From: an uncultured Oscillospiraceae bacterium
GTDB taxonomy: Bacteria; Bacillota; Clostridia; Oscillospirales; Oscillospiraceae
Assembly: GCA_934565795.1 (NCBI GenBank)
Contig: CAKTIM010000002.1
Coordinates: forward strand, 99,917 to 163,916
DNA: 64,000 bases
Direction: 5' to 3'
Both the position numbers and the translations under genes were made by a program. Shown one piece after another: positions 1-7,817 of this stretch. Under the pieces are notes generated by a model. That model saw only the letters and a program-made list of their open reading frames with translations. It did not search any database and was not told the origin of the DNA. Numbering within the stretch: position 1 is the stretch's first letter; the number at the start of each line of letters is the position of its first letter.

Positions 1-2
1 CA

Positions 3-470
3 TGGAAGCCGGAATACACCGAAGGCTACGAGGGCTTCATACACCTGACCCATATGGAGGGCGAGGTGGAGCAGAGCAGCCTGGAATATATCCTGCGGGA
101 TCACGATCTGGATAAGCTCAATGCCCAAAAGGCGGTTATGACCGCCGCTGCCGATTTCCTGAATGCCAAATACGGCGCAGGCACGGTAGAGCTTACCATC
201 AAGGACAGCTACTACAATATGAAGCAGTGCATCCTGCCCCATATGGAGATCGTTGACCGGGCAAAGGCTGCCATGGGCGCAGCCGGAATGCAGCCCAGAG
301 AGGTTCCCATCCGCGGCGGCACGGACGGGGCGAGACTGTCCTACGAAGGGCTGCTGTGCCCCAATCTGTGCACCGGCGGCGAAAACTACCATGGCCGGTT
401 TGAATTTATCCCGGTGGAGGACATGGAGCAGTGCGTTGATATGCTGGAGCACATCCTCAGGGATTTTTAA
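3..470 (+). CDS. pepT: Peptidase T, C-terminal part (cut by window edge)
   Basis: This is the last ~155 residues of a tripeptide aminopeptidase of the M20B family, a cytosolic zinc enzyme that releases the N-terminal residue of tripeptides. The reading frame is open to the left edge, so the start and the first metal ligands lie outside the window. The visible part holds the PepT-type stretch IRGGTDGARLS followed by LCPNLCTGGENYHG and FEFIPVEDM, which form the substrate pocket and the last metal-binding His in the family. A hairpin terminator follows. Confident, from these motifs. Confidence 0.9.
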   Translation, partial: WKPEYTEGYEGFIHLTHMEGEVEQSSLEYILRDHDLDKLNAQKAVMTAAADFLNAKYGAGTVELTIKDSYYNMKQCILPHMEIVDRAKAAMGAAGMQPREVPIRGGTDGARLSYEGLLCPNLCTGGENYHGRFEFIPVEDMEQCVDMLEHILRDF

Positions 471-497
471 CACAATTAACAGCGCTGAGGTAAAAGA

Positions 498-534
498 CAG
501 GAGGCTGCGATTTTGGCAGCCTCCTGTTGCATTT
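498..534 (+). terminator. Intrinsic terminator after pepT
   Basis: A perfect 11-bp stem (CAGGAGGCTGC paired with GCAGCCTCCTG) is followed by a short T-rich stretch. It lies between pepT and the convergent small membrane-protein gene and may serve both. Confidence 0.7.
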
Positions 535-541
535 AAAAAAA

Positions 542-847
542 TCAGCCCTCGAAATCCTCTTCGTTGGCAACGGGGGTGGTTTCACCCTCGGTCTGCCCGG
601 CGGCAGGCGCGGCTTCCTGGGCGGGAGCGGCCTCGGCCTCCTCGGCCTGCGGTTCTGCGGGGGCCTCGGGGGTCGCCTCAGGCTCGGTGGAGGTGGTGAA
701 GTGGAACGTGGCCGTAGCGGAGCGGCAGCCCATCAGCTGCTTGGCCCAGGCGACGATCTTGTCGCCGTAGGTTGCGACGATGTAGACAGTACCAACGGCA
801 GCGGCCAGAGCGGAAATGACCTTCATAAAGGTATTGAACTTTTTCAT
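542..847 (-). CDS. Small membrane-anchored protein with Ala/Pro/Glu-rich tail
   Basis: A 101-residue protein with no recognised family. After MKKFNTFMKV comes one hydrophobic segment (about residues 8-28), then a short basic/polar stretch, then a tail of about 60 residues made almost only of Ala, Pro, Glu, Thr and Gln, probably disordered. It resembles small YtxH-like envelope proteins in layout only. The ATG at 847 is preferred over an upstream in-frame ATG because GGAGGTTCTT lies just before it and the promoter at 884-912 would start the RNA downstream of the longer ORF's start. Confidence 0.65.
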   Translation of the reverse strand: MKKFNTFMKVISALAAAVGTVYIVATYGDKIVAWAKQLMGCRSATATFHFTTSTEPEATPEAPAEPQAEEAEAAPAQEAAPAAGQTEGETTPVANEEDFEG

Positions 848-883
848 TGTAAGAACCTCCTTATCGTTCTTTTGAGTGAGTAT

Positions 884-912
884 AGTATACCCAATCAGCG
901 CGAAAAAAGCAA
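884..912 (-). promoter_or_regulatory. Sigma-A promoter for the small membrane protein
   Basis: Read on the minus strand, TTGCTT (907-912) and TATACT (884-889) are separated by 17 bp. The predicted RNA start falls about 30 nt before the chosen ATG at 847. Confidence 0.65.
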
Positions 913-940
913 CATCCAAATTGTAAAAAAGATTTTCTGA

Positions 941-1738
941 TCACACGTAGCCGTAAAGGCCCCGCACACTGACCTCGCCGGAATTGACGTGCTCAACAGT
1001 CCCGTCGGCGTAACGTACCACCAGCGCACCGGCTTCGTCCACGGAAAGGGCCAGTCCGGCGCTCGACTCCTGGCCGCGCATCACGCGAACCTCTTTTCCG
1101 ATGGTGATGCAGTCGCGGCAATATTGCTCCAGAATGGCCTGTTTCCCGCTCAGCAGCTGCCGGTTCATTTGTGCAAAGGCATCCAGCATTCTGGCGGCGA
1201 CGACTGCGCGGTTGACCTGCTTCCCGGCAGCCATTTTCAGGGAACCGGCAAAGGAGCGCAGATCGGGGGGAAAATCCTGCGCATCCTGGTTGCAGTTGAT
1301 GCCGATGCCGATGACGGCATGGCTGACGGAGCCGTTGCTGGCAAGCCCCATCTCCACCAGAATTCCCGCAAGCTTCCACCCGTCGTAAACAATGTCATTC
1401 GTCCACTTGATGCCGGGGCGAAGCCCCACCACCTGCTCGATGGCATCGCAGGCGGCGCACCCGGCGGCGCAGGTCAGGTGCATTAATTCCAGCGGCATAC
1501 AGCCGGGGCGAAGCAGAACGCTCATGTAAACGCCCGCCTCCGGCGGGGAGAGGAAGCTCCGGCCCATCCGGCCCCGTCCCCCAGACTGGCTTCCGGCGAT
1601 GAGGCTTGTACCCTCCGGCGCGCCCTGGGCGGCCATGCGCTTCAAAACATCGTTTGTGGAGGTGATGGTATCAAAGTACCGCACCTCTGCCCGCCAGGGA
1701 TTTTCCGGGGAGAGGGCAGCCAAAATGGAATCCAGCAT
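941..1738 (-). CDS. birA: Biotin--[acetyl-CoA-carboxylase] ligase, monofunctional BirA
   Basis: The enzyme activates biotin to biotinyl-AMP and transfers it to the lysine of biotin carrier proteins. The adenylate loop GRGRMGR (about residues 55-61), the KWTNDI motif (about 112-117) and the small C-terminal SH3-like domain are all present. At 265 residues it lacks the N-terminal helix-turn-helix of bifunctional E. coli BirA, so it should be an enzyme only and not a repressor. It starts 10 bp after the stop of the acyltransferase-like gene, so the two are probably co-transcribed. No SD of high quality is visible. Confidence 0.93.
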   Translation of the reverse strand: MLDSILAALSPENPWRAEVRYFDTITSTNDVLKRMAAQGAPEGTSLIAGSQSGGRGRMGRSFLSPPEAGVYMSVLLRPGCMPLELMHLTCAAGCAACDAIEQVVGLRPGIKWTNDIVYDGWKLAGILVEMGLASNGSVSHAVIGIGINCNQDAQDFPPDLRSFAGSLKMAAGKQVNRAVVAARMLDAFAQMNRQLLSGKQAILEQYCRDCITIGKEVRVMRGQESSAGLALSVDEAGALVVRYADGTVEHVNSGEVSVRGLYGYV

Positions 1739-1748
1739 ATGGGCCGCC

Positions 1749-3167
1749 TCAGTCGATGTCGGCGCGGACTTCCTCGGGCGGCGTATCCAGCTGCTCGGGG
1801 TTGGCGATCAGGCGGCGGAAATGCTTGAAGAACGTGGCGTAATAGTAGCCGTCCACGATCCGCTCGTCCATGGTGAATTTGAAGTCGACATACTTCTTCT
1901 GAACCACCGTGCCGTCCTCCAATACCTCAATGGCCTTGCGCTTGCAGCCAAAGGAGCCGAATACGGGCATATTGCCGAAATCGTACAGGTGATGGTAAAT
2001 GGGCGGAATGCCCAGGCTTCCCATGGAGGTAAAGAAAATGCTGCCATGGAACGGACTGACCTCAAGCAGGAATTTGGGAAGCATGCCGAAGTAATCCAAC
2101 GTTTTCAGGAGCCACACCAGAAGCTTCAGGAATACGCCGGGGATCAGCATCAGCGCATGGGCGGTGTTGTCAAAGCTGGAATCCAGGGGGGCCTCCTTGG
2201 CTTTGTCGATTTCCGCGTTCACCTTGTTGTAGACGTCATATACGGTGTCTCTGGGGGAGAGGTGAGCCTTGATGATGGTCTCCGGGGATTTGGTGCTCAT
2301 TTCCTTTTTGATGGTCAGGCAGAACTGGATATCCTCGCCTCTGGAATACACCTTCTGGCCGGAGATAAAACGGTTCAGGCCGGGGTATTTGGCCACCGTG
2401 CGGCAGTAGCAGGCCAGGAACACATGCATGATGCCGAAATTGGTCAGCCCCTCCCGACGCTTCTGGCGGATGTAGCGATCCACGTTGGTGATTTCAAAGG
2501 CCTGCTCAAAGGAGTTGGTGGAGGTGTTGCGGGAGACCATGATGTACGGGGAGACCTGATCCATGGGAGCCAGGGTGCGGATTTTTCTCCCGTCGCTGCG
2601 GTCGCCCCAGCGGCGGTGATACTGCCCGGTGGGATGCACCCGAATGCCGAAGGACATCAGAATGCAGGCCACCAGCACGACGATATCCGCATGGATCCGC
2701 ACCAGAACATCCCAGTTGCGCTCCAGCAGGGGCGTGCGGTTGTTATAAAGCACCGTCGCCAGTGTGGCCAGCATGAGGATGGGCAGGCACCACACCATCT
2801 TCTGCCGGCTGCCAGAGGCGATCTCGCCGTAGACAAGGGTGAGGAAAATCAAAGAGGTAAAGAAAAGACCGATGTAGAGCTTGCCCTGAACGGCGTTTGT
2901 GACGCAGATGCCGCCGTACAGCGCCATCATGCCCACAGGGATGGTGGTCTTGTAGAAGCATTCCTCTCCGTCGGTGAGGATGATGATCAGATACAGCACC
3001 GTTGCCGCAATGGGGAGGACGATCTGCCCCCAGAACCCGACAGTTCCGGCATGCTTGGTGAAGCCAAAGACGACAATCCTTGCCACGATGGAGTAGACAA
3101 GGCAGATTGCCGTCAGCCAGGTGAAGGCGTTTTTCTTGGTGACGTATAGGTGAATCCTATTTTCCAT
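1749..3167 (-). CDS. Membrane protein fused to an E2-type (2-oxoacid dehydrogenase) acyltransferase domain
   Basis: A 472-residue two-part protein. Residues ~10-175 contain about six hydrophobic segments. Residues ~195-460 resemble the catalytic domain of lipoate-dependent E2 acyltransferases, with TSMGSLGIPPIYHHL and then the C-terminal signature region. The usual DHRxxDG active-site motif reads MDERIVDG here, so the catalytic His is replaced by Glu. There is no lipoyl domain and no peripheral-subunit-binding domain. Neither E1 nor E3 genes lie nearby. GGAGAGAG precedes the ATG, and the gene sits 25 bp after the homocysteine methyltransferase gene and 10 bp before birA. Function unknown: the fold call is solid, the reaction is not. 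Confidence 0.75.
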   Translation of the reverse strand: MENRIHLYVTKKNAFTWLTAICLVYSIVARIVVFGFTKHAGTVGFWGQIVLPIAATVLYLIIILTDGEECFYKTTIPVGMMALYGGICVTNAVQGKLYIGLFFTSLIFLTLVYGEIASGSRQKMVWCLPILMLATLATVLYNNRTPLLERNWDVLVRIHADIVVLVACILMSFGIRVHPTGQYHRRWGDRSDGRKIRTLAPMDQVSPYIMVSRNTSTNSFEQAFEITNVDRYIRQKRREGLTNFGIMHVFLACYCRTVAKYPGLNRFISGQKVYSRGEDIQFCLTIKKEMSTKSPETIIKAHLSPRDTVYDVYNKVNAEIDKAKEAPLDSSFDNTAHALMLIPGVFLKLLVWLLKTLDYFGMLPKFLLEVSPFHGSIFFTSMGSLGIPPIYHHLYDFGNMPVFGSFGCKRKAIEVLEDGTVVQKKYVDFKFTMDERIVDGYYYATFFKHFRRLIANPEQLDTPPEEVRADID

Positions 3168-3192
3168 GTTGCTCTCTCCTTTTTTATTCGCA

Positions 3193-4065
3193 TCAGGCCA
3201 GCGCCTGCTTCAATGCCGCGATAAAGCTGGGGTCGGTGCCGCAGCAGCCGCCCAGCAGACGGGCGCCGTTGTCTGCGCATTGCTTCATAATTGCTGCAAA
3301 GGCGTCGGCGGACAGGTCATACTCGGCAATGCCGTCCTTGTTGATCACCGGGTTTCCCGCATTGGGCTTGCAGATCAGGGGCAGGGAGGTGTACCTTCTC
3401 AGCTTGCTGACGAGGTGCGGGGTCATCATGTCGGCGGCCACACAGTTAAAGCCCACCGCGTCAGCGCCCGCTTCCTCCAGCTCATGCAATACCCTCCCGG
3501 CATCCGTCCCAGAAAACAGAGAGCCGTCCGGCTGCATGGTAAAGGAGAACATCACCGCACCGGCGCTTTCCAACTCCGCCGCCGTCAAAATTGCCTCCGC
3601 CTCCTGGGGATACAGCAGCGTTTCGCCCACCAGCAGGTCTGCCCCGCCGTCTATAAGGCCGCGAATCTGCCGCCGGTAATTCTCTACCATCACATCGAAG
3701 CAATCCGGGTTCCAGCTTTCCAGATGCGCGGCCAGCGTGGCAATGTCGCCCGCAACCAGGCAGCCGGGAGCCGCCTGACGGGTCAGCGCAATCAGCGATG
3801 CGTTGATTTTTTCGGTTTGCTGCGCCAGGCCCTCCTTTTCAAGGGCAATGGGCTGCGCCTGGAATGTGGGGGCGTAGATGATCTGGGAGCCGGCCTCGCG
3901 GTACTGGCGCTGCAGGCGGAGAATGGCTCCCGGATTTTCCAGCACCCATTTTTCGGTACAGCAGCCCTTGGGCATTCCGGCAAGCAGCAGATTAGAGCCG
4001 GTGGCTCCGTCCAGCAGGCAGGGGCCTCCGCTTAAAAGCTGGCGAAATTCCTGTTTGCTCAGCAT
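3193..4065 (-). CDS. Homocysteine S-methyltransferase family protein
   Basis: A 290-residue barrel protein of the Hcy-binding family (MmuM, BhmT and the N-terminal domain of MetH). It shows LLDGATGSNL near the start, GFNCV in the middle and the C-terminal zinc motif GGCCGT, giving the three expected Cys ligands. It could transfer a methyl group to homocysteine or form part of a split cobalamin-dependent methionine synthase; no B12 domain is encoded here. The ATG at 4065 is chosen over one 45 bp upstream because AAAGGA sits 9 bp before it. It heads the leftward operon with the E2-like gene and birA, driven by the promoter at 4109-4137. Confidence 0.88.
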   Translation of the reverse strand: MLSKQEFRQLLSGGPCLLDGATGSNLLLAGMPKGCCTEKWVLENPGAILRLQRQYREAGSQIIYAPTFQAQPIALEKEGLAQQTEKINASLIALTRQAAPGCLVAGDIATLAAHLESWNPDCFDVMVENYRRQIRGLIDGGADLLVGETLLYPQEAEAILTAAELESAGAVMFSFTMQPDGSLFSGTDAGRVLHELEEAGADAVGFNCVAADMMTPHLVSKLRRYTSLPLICKPNAGNPVINKDGIAEYDLSADAFAAIMKQCADNGARLLGGCCGTDPSFIAALKQALA

Positions 4066-4108
4066 ATTGCGCCGTCCTTTCTGTGTCAGGATTATAACGT
4101 TGTTACAC

Positions 4109-4137
4109 ATTATACATTATTTCATATTGAAATGCAA
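4109..4137 (-). promoter_or_regulatory. Sigma-A promoter for the leftward metabolic operon
   Basis: On the minus strand, TTGCAT (4132-4137) and TATAAT (4109-4114) are separated by 17 bp. It is back to back with the promoter of the CopG-type regulator, whose -35 lies 23 bp away. Confidence 0.75.
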
Positions 4138-4159
4138 CATCCCGATTTGAAGAATGTGC

Positions 4160-4188
4160 TTGACAAGCTTTGTTTTTGGCTGTATTAT
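4160..4188 (+). promoter_or_regulatory. Consensus sigma-A promoter of the CopG-type regulator
   Basis: A perfect TTGACA (4160-4165) and TATTAT (4183-4188) are 17 bp apart. The -10 box is the first 6 bp of the 38-bp palindrome, so a protein bound there would block initiation. Confidence 0.8.
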
Positions 4189-4220
4189 ATTTATGCTCCA
4201 ATTGGAGCATAAATATAATA
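4183..4220. promoter_or_regulatory. Perfect 38-bp palindrome, probable autoregulatory operator
   Basis: Two perfect 19-bp arms (the left arm begins TATTATATTTATGC and the right arm mirrors it) meet with no spacer at CCAATTGG. The palindrome covers the -10 box and the expected RNA start of the downstream ribbon-helix-helix regulator gene. Tetrameric ribbon-helix-helix repressors bind such two-fold sites, so autorepression is the natural inference. Confidence 0.8.
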
Positions 4221-4237
4221 TTAAGAGAGGGAGCAGT

Positions 4238-4654
4238 GTGGGGAATGAACATCTTTCCGAAAAGGTTTCCGTAAATATCAATGCTTCGACCCTTTCCGGG
4301 ATTGATTTGCTGGTGGATAATGGCTATTTTTCAAACAGAAGCGATTTTATCAACCAGGCGCTTCGCGAAAGCTTGCAAAAGCACCGCAGTACCCTTGACA
4401 GAATCATTGAAAAGAATTCTGAAATTGGAAGGCAAAGCAGCGACTGCTGGTTCATCGGTGTTTTGTGCCTGGAGAAGCGGGATATCGAGGCGGCGCTGCG
4501 CAGCGCTCACGCGATGGCGATCACCGGCTATGGTGTGCTTATGATCGGCGAGACGATCAATGAGCAGGATTTATTTGCAGCGGTTCACGCCATCCGCGTA
4601 AAGGGGAAGGTCGTATGTAATAAGAATATCAAGGCGCATTATGGTTTAAAATAA
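4238..4654 (+). CDS. CopG/NikR-like ribbon-helix-helix transcriptional regulator
   Basis: A 138-residue protein. Residues ~8-50 form a ribbon-helix-helix DNA-binding domain (KVSVNINASTLSGIDLL, then NRSDFINQALRE). Residues ~60-138 resemble an ACT-like C-terminal domain with CLEKRDIEAAL and ITGYGVLMIG. The His/Cys nickel ligands of NikR are not evident, so the effector is probably something other than nickel. The GTG at 4238 is chosen because AGAGAGGGAG precedes it and the promoter start near 4195 excludes the earlier in-frame ATG at 4154. The gene is a single transcription unit under the palindromic operator. Confidence 0.82.
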   Translation: MGNEHLSEKVSVNINASTLSGIDLLVDNGYFSNRSDFINQALRESLQKHRSTLDRIIEKNSEIGRQSSDCWFIGVLCLEKRDIEAALRSAHAMAITGYGVLMIGETINEQDLFAAVHAIRVKGKVVCNKNIKAHYGLK

Positions 4655-4718
4655 GATGATTGACCTTTGATAAAAAATCTGATAGGATACATTCAGTTCA
4701 AAAAAAGGAGTAAACGTT

Positions 4719-5942
4719 ATGAAGAAAACGATTCTTCGCAAATATGCAAATCTGATCGTCCGCTGTGGCGCGAATGTGCAGAAGGGGCAGGTCGTCAATG
4801 TCTATGCCGACCTGGATCAGCCTGAATTTGTTCAGATGGTGGTGGAGGAGGCCTATAAGGCCGGGGCCAGTGAGGTTACGGTACAGTGGAGCTACCAGCC
4901 CCTGAATAAGATTCACTGCCGCCATCGCACCATTAAGAGCCTAGGCACGGTGAAGGAATGGGAGAAGGCGCGGCAGGAATATTACTGCGATGTGATTCCT
5001 GTGCGGATCATGCTGATTTCCGAGGATCCCGATGGAATGAAGGGCATGAATATGGAGAAATTCTCCAAGGCACAGCGGATGGCCTATCCCATCCTGAAGC
5101 CTTACTTTGACCGCCGGGAGAACAAGGAGCAGTGGTGTATCGCTGCTGTTCCCGGTGCGGCCTGGGCGAAGAAGGTATTCCCCGGCGAGAGAACCAGCAC
5201 TGCCATCGAAAAGCTGTGGGAGAGCATCCTGTACACCTCCCGGGTCACCGACGATCCCATCGCCGCCTGGGATGCCCACAACAAGGATCTGGCCGAAAGG
5301 TGCAGGTATCTGAACAGCCTGAACATCCGCTCCCTGCACTATACCGCTGAGAACGGCACCGATTTTACCGTGGGCATGATCGATGAGGCTCAGTTCTGCG
5401 GCGGCGGAGAGACCAGCCTGCAAAATATCTATTTCAATCCCAATATCCCCACCGAGGAGTGCTTTATCTCCCCCAAGCGGGGCGAGGCGGAGGGCATTGT
5501 GTATGCTACGAAGCCGCTGTCCTACCAGGGCCAGCTGATCGAGAATTTCTCCATCCGCTTTGAAGACGGCAAAGCAGTGGAGGTTCACGCGGAGAAGGGC
5601 GAAGAGCTGCTGAAGAAGATGATCGAAATGGACGAGGGCGCTGCCTATCTGGGTGAGTGCGCCCTGGTTCCCCAGGCAAGCCCCATTGCCCAGAGCGGCA
5701 TCCTGTTCTACAATACGCTGTTCGACGAGAACGCCGCCTGCCACCTGGCGCTTGGCATGGGTTTTGCTGATACCATCAAGGATTTTCACAACAAGACTCT
5801 GGATGAATGCCGCGCCCTGGGCGTCAATGATTCCATGATCCACGAGGACTTTATGATCGGCTGTGACACCATGAATATCGACGCGACCTGCGCCGATGGC
5901 CGAGTGGTGCCGATCTTCCGCGGCGGCAACTGGGCATTTTGA
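4719..5942 (+). CDS. M29-family aminopeptidase
   Basis: A 407-residue cytosolic metallo-aminopeptidase of the AmpS / aminopeptidase T family, which trims N-terminal residues from peptides. Family features include the N-terminal LRKYANLIVRCGANVQKGQ, the central NIYFNPNIPTEECFISPKR region and the C-terminal MIGCDTMNIDATCADG, which carry conserved metal-binding acidic and His residues. AAAGGAG lies 7 bp before the ATG. It is monocistronic by spacing, following the regulator gene by 64 bp and preceding the L31 promoter. It may work with pepT in intracellular peptide turnover. Confidence 0.9.
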   Translation: MKKTILRKYANLIVRCGANVQKGQVVNVYADLDQPEFVQMVVEEAYKAGASEVTVQWSYQPLNKIHCRHRTIKSLGTVKEWEKARQEYYCDVIPVRIMLISEDPDGMKGMNMEKFSKAQRMAYPILKPYFDRRENKEQWCIAAVPGAAWAKKVFPGERTSTAIEKLWESILYTSRVTDDPIAAWDAHNKDLAERCRYLNSLNIRSLHYTAENGTDFTVGMIDEAQFCGGGETSLQNIYFNPNIPTEECFISPKRGEAEGIVYATKPLSYQGQLIENFSIRFEDGKAVEVHAEKGEELLKKMIEMDEGAAYLGECALVPQASPIAQSGILFYNTLFDENAACHLALGMGFADTIKDFHNKTLDECRALGVNDSMIHEDFMIGCDTMNIDATCADGRVVPIFRGGNWAF

Positions 5943-5971
5943 GAAAAAGATAGATTTTTTGAAAAAAACAC

Positions 5972-6000
5972 TTGCAATCCGCATCGCAATGTGATACTAT
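5972..6000 (+). promoter_or_regulatory. Promoter of rpmE
   Basis: TTGCAA (5972-5977) and TACTAT (5995-6000) are separated by 17 bp, about 65 bp before the L31 start codon. Confidence 0.65.
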
Positions 6001-6065
6001 ATCCAGGCGATTAAAAGATTGCCGGGGCTTTATGCCCTTTAGATGATAAGAAAGAGGTGAACGAA

Positions 6066-6266
6066 ATGAAGGAAGGTATCCACCCCAAATACGAACAGAC
6101 CACGATCCGCTGTGCCTGTGGCAATGTCTTTACGACTGGCTCCACCAAGAAGGACATTCGTGTTGAAATCTGCTCCAAGTGCCACCCTTTCTATACCGGC
6201 AAGCAGAAGCTGGTTGACACCGGTGGACGTGTTGATCGCTTCAACAAGCGTTTTGGCCTGAAGTAA
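6066..6266 (+). CDS. rpmE: 50S ribosomal protein L31 (zinc-binding form)
   Basis: A 66-residue large-subunit protein that contributes to the bridge between the ribosomal subunits. It keeps both cysteine pairs of the zinc-binding C+ type: CACGN near the N-terminus and [12 protein letters not shown] in the middle, ending in RFNKRFGLK. The ATG at 6066 is chosen over the GTG at 6057 because AGAGGTGA is spaced six bases before it and the protein then begins MKEGIHPKY as usual. A strong terminator follows, so the gene is monocistronic. Confidence 0.97.
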   Translation: MKEGIHPKYEQTTIRCACGNVFTTGSTKKDIRVEICSKCHPFYTGKQKLVDTGGRVDRFNKRFGLK

Positions 6267-6275
6267 GATTCAAAG

Positions 6276-6307
6276 TCCGCACTACGGCAACGTGGTGCGG
6301 ATTTTTT
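6276..6307 (+). terminator. Intrinsic terminator of rpmE
   Basis: An 11-bp stem (TCCGCACTACG with CGTGGTGCGGA, one G-T wobble) closes a GCAA tetraloop and runs into six Ts. Confidence 0.92.
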
Positions 6308-6320
6308 GTACTTTTTTCTA

Positions 6321-6482
6321 GGGAAGCTCTGATTAAATCGGCAAGAGCTGTGAGCGAGAGATTTTTGGGCCAATCGAGGTATCGAAAACGGCGGAATACT
6401 GTATGTATTCCCCGTTTTCGGTACCGAAGAGTGGGCGAAAAAGATCCGCTCACAGCCGCAGACGATTTATTCAGAGGTTCCC
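6321..6482. repeat. Structured palindromic repeat, copy A
   Basis: About 162 bp and almost entirely self-complementary. The ends are GGGAAGCTCTGATTAAATCG and its partner ending CAGAGGTTCCC. Moving inward there is an AGCG/CGCT stem, an asymmetric internal loop (AGAGA facing GATC), a TTTTT/AAAAA stem, a variable stem and an apical hairpin GGAATACTGTATGTATTCC. Copy B is the same element in the opposite orientation, and copies C and D share the architecture. It lies between the rpmE terminator and the hflX promoter, and its right end touches the hflX -35 box. Confidence 0.88.
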
Positions 6483-6512
6483 TTGTCCGCACCACTCAAA
6501 ATGTGGTATACT
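6483..6512 (+). promoter_or_regulatory. Promoter of hflX
   Basis: TTGTCC (6483-6488) and TATACT (6507-6512) are 18 bp apart. The -35 box abuts the end of repeat copy A. Confidence 0.6.
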
Positions 6513-6545
6513 GACTGCGGTATACCCGATTTGATGGAGGGTTAT

Positions 6546-7814
6546 ATGGAATTGGATGAAAGAATAAAAACCCAGGATCGGGCGGTGCTGGTCGGCCTGA
6601 ACGCCGACTGCTTCACAAAAGAGCAGACCGCTACCGACGAAACCCTGGAGGAGCTGGAGGCACTGCTGGAGACTGCGGGAGGCTTCTGCACGGCGAAGGT
6701 CTTGCAGAACCGCCATACCCCGGATGCTCACAGCTTTATCGGTGAGGGAAAGGCGCAGGAGGTCAGAATGCTGGTTCAGGCCACCGAGTCCACCATGGTG
6801 ATCTTTGATAATGAGCTTTCCCCGGGAAATATCCGAGCGTTGGAAGAAATCATCGGTGTCCCCGTGCTGGATCGCAGTGCGCTGATCCTGGATATCTTTG
6901 CCCAGCGCGCCAAAACCAAAGAGGGACGCTTGCAGGTGGAGCTGGCGCAGAACAAATATCTGCTGCCCCGGCTTTCGGGGATGGGCACCAGCCTGTCCCG
7001 GCAGGGCGGCGGCATTGGCACCCGCGGCCCCGGCGAAACCAAGCTGGAAACCGACCGCCGTATTATCCGGGAGCGGATTACCCGCCTGGAGGCAGAGCTG
7101 GAGCAGGTGCGCCAGGTGCGCAGCGTCCAGCGGGAGCGGCGGATTAAAAACTCCATTCCCGTGGTTGCCATCGTGGGCTATACAAACGCCGGAAAATCCA
7201 CGCTGCTGAACCGGCTGACCAATGCGGGAATTCCAGCAAACAACCGGCTGTTTGATACGCTGGATACCACCTCCCGTCAGCTGACGGTATCCGATAACCT
7301 GGATGTGGTTCTTTCCGACACCGTTGGCTTTATCGCAAAGCTGCCGCACCATCTGGTAAATGCCTTTCATGCCACGCTGGAGGAGCTGGAATACGCGGAT
7401 CTTCTGCTGCATGTCATCGATTCCTCCGACCCCAACCGTGAGGAGCATATTGCCGTGGTGGACAGGCTGATTGCGCAGCTGGCAAAGCCCGGTACCCCGG
7501 TGCTGCGCTGCTATAATAAATCCGATCTGGTCAGCCCGGAGGAAATTCCGACGGGGGACGATGTGGTGGCTATTTCTGCGGCGGACGGCACCGGCTGTGC
7601 CGCGCTGCTTGCAGCCATCGAGCGGGCGCTGGATCATGCCCGGCACCATGTCAGGCTTTGCCTGCCCTATTCCATGGGCGGTCAGGTGGAGACCTTGCAC
7701 AACAATGCGCAGGTGCTCAGCGTGGATTATTCCGCCGAGGGCATTGAGATCGAGGCGGTGCTGGACGATATTCTGTATGGCAGGCTGCGTGACTATATAA
7801 CAAAGGAGTGCTGA
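6546..7814 (+). CDS. hflX: Ribosome-associated GTPase HflX
   Basis: A 422-residue GTPase that binds the 50S E-site region and splits stalled ribosomes. It has the HflX N-terminal domain, a glycine-rich linker (LSRQGGGIGTRGPGE near 155-170), the P-loop GYTNAGKST, the G3 motif DTVGF and the G4 motif NKSD. The ATG at 6546 is chosen because GGAGG is five bases upstream; the longer frame has no ribosome site. It begins a tight run with yigZ and the dGTPase-like gene. Confidence 0.95.
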   Translation: MELDERIKTQDRAVLVGLNADCFTKEQTATDETLEELEALLETAGGFCTAKVLQNRHTPDAHSFIGEGKAQEVRMLVQATESTMVIFDNELSPGNIRALEEIIGVPVLDRSALILDIFAQRAKTKEGRLQVELAQNKYLLPRLSGMGTSLSRQGGGIGTRGPGETKLETDRRIIRERITRLEAELEQVRQVRSVQRERRIKNSIPVVAIVGYTNAGKSTLLNRLTNAGIPANNRLFDTLDTTSRQLTVSDNLDVVLSDTVGFIAKLPHHLVNAFHATLEELEYADLLLHVIDSSDPNREEHIAVVDRLIAQLAKPGTPVLRCYNKSDLVSPEEIPTGDDVVAISAADGTGCAALLAAIERALDHARHHVRLCLPYSMGGQVETLHNNAQVLSVDYSAEGIEIEAVLDDILYGRLRDYITKEC

Positions 7815-7817
7815 CCC

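Noticed and set aside
941-1738. Reading birA as a bifunctional repressor of biotin genes
   Set aside because: No helix-turn-helix precedes the ligase domain.
1599-3149. Long plus-strand frame opposite the E2-like gene
   Set aside because: Shadow of a real gene; low-complexity translation and no start signals.
4154-4237. N-terminal extension of the CopG-type regulator
   Set aside because: The extension would lie upstream of the RNA start and across the palindromic operator.
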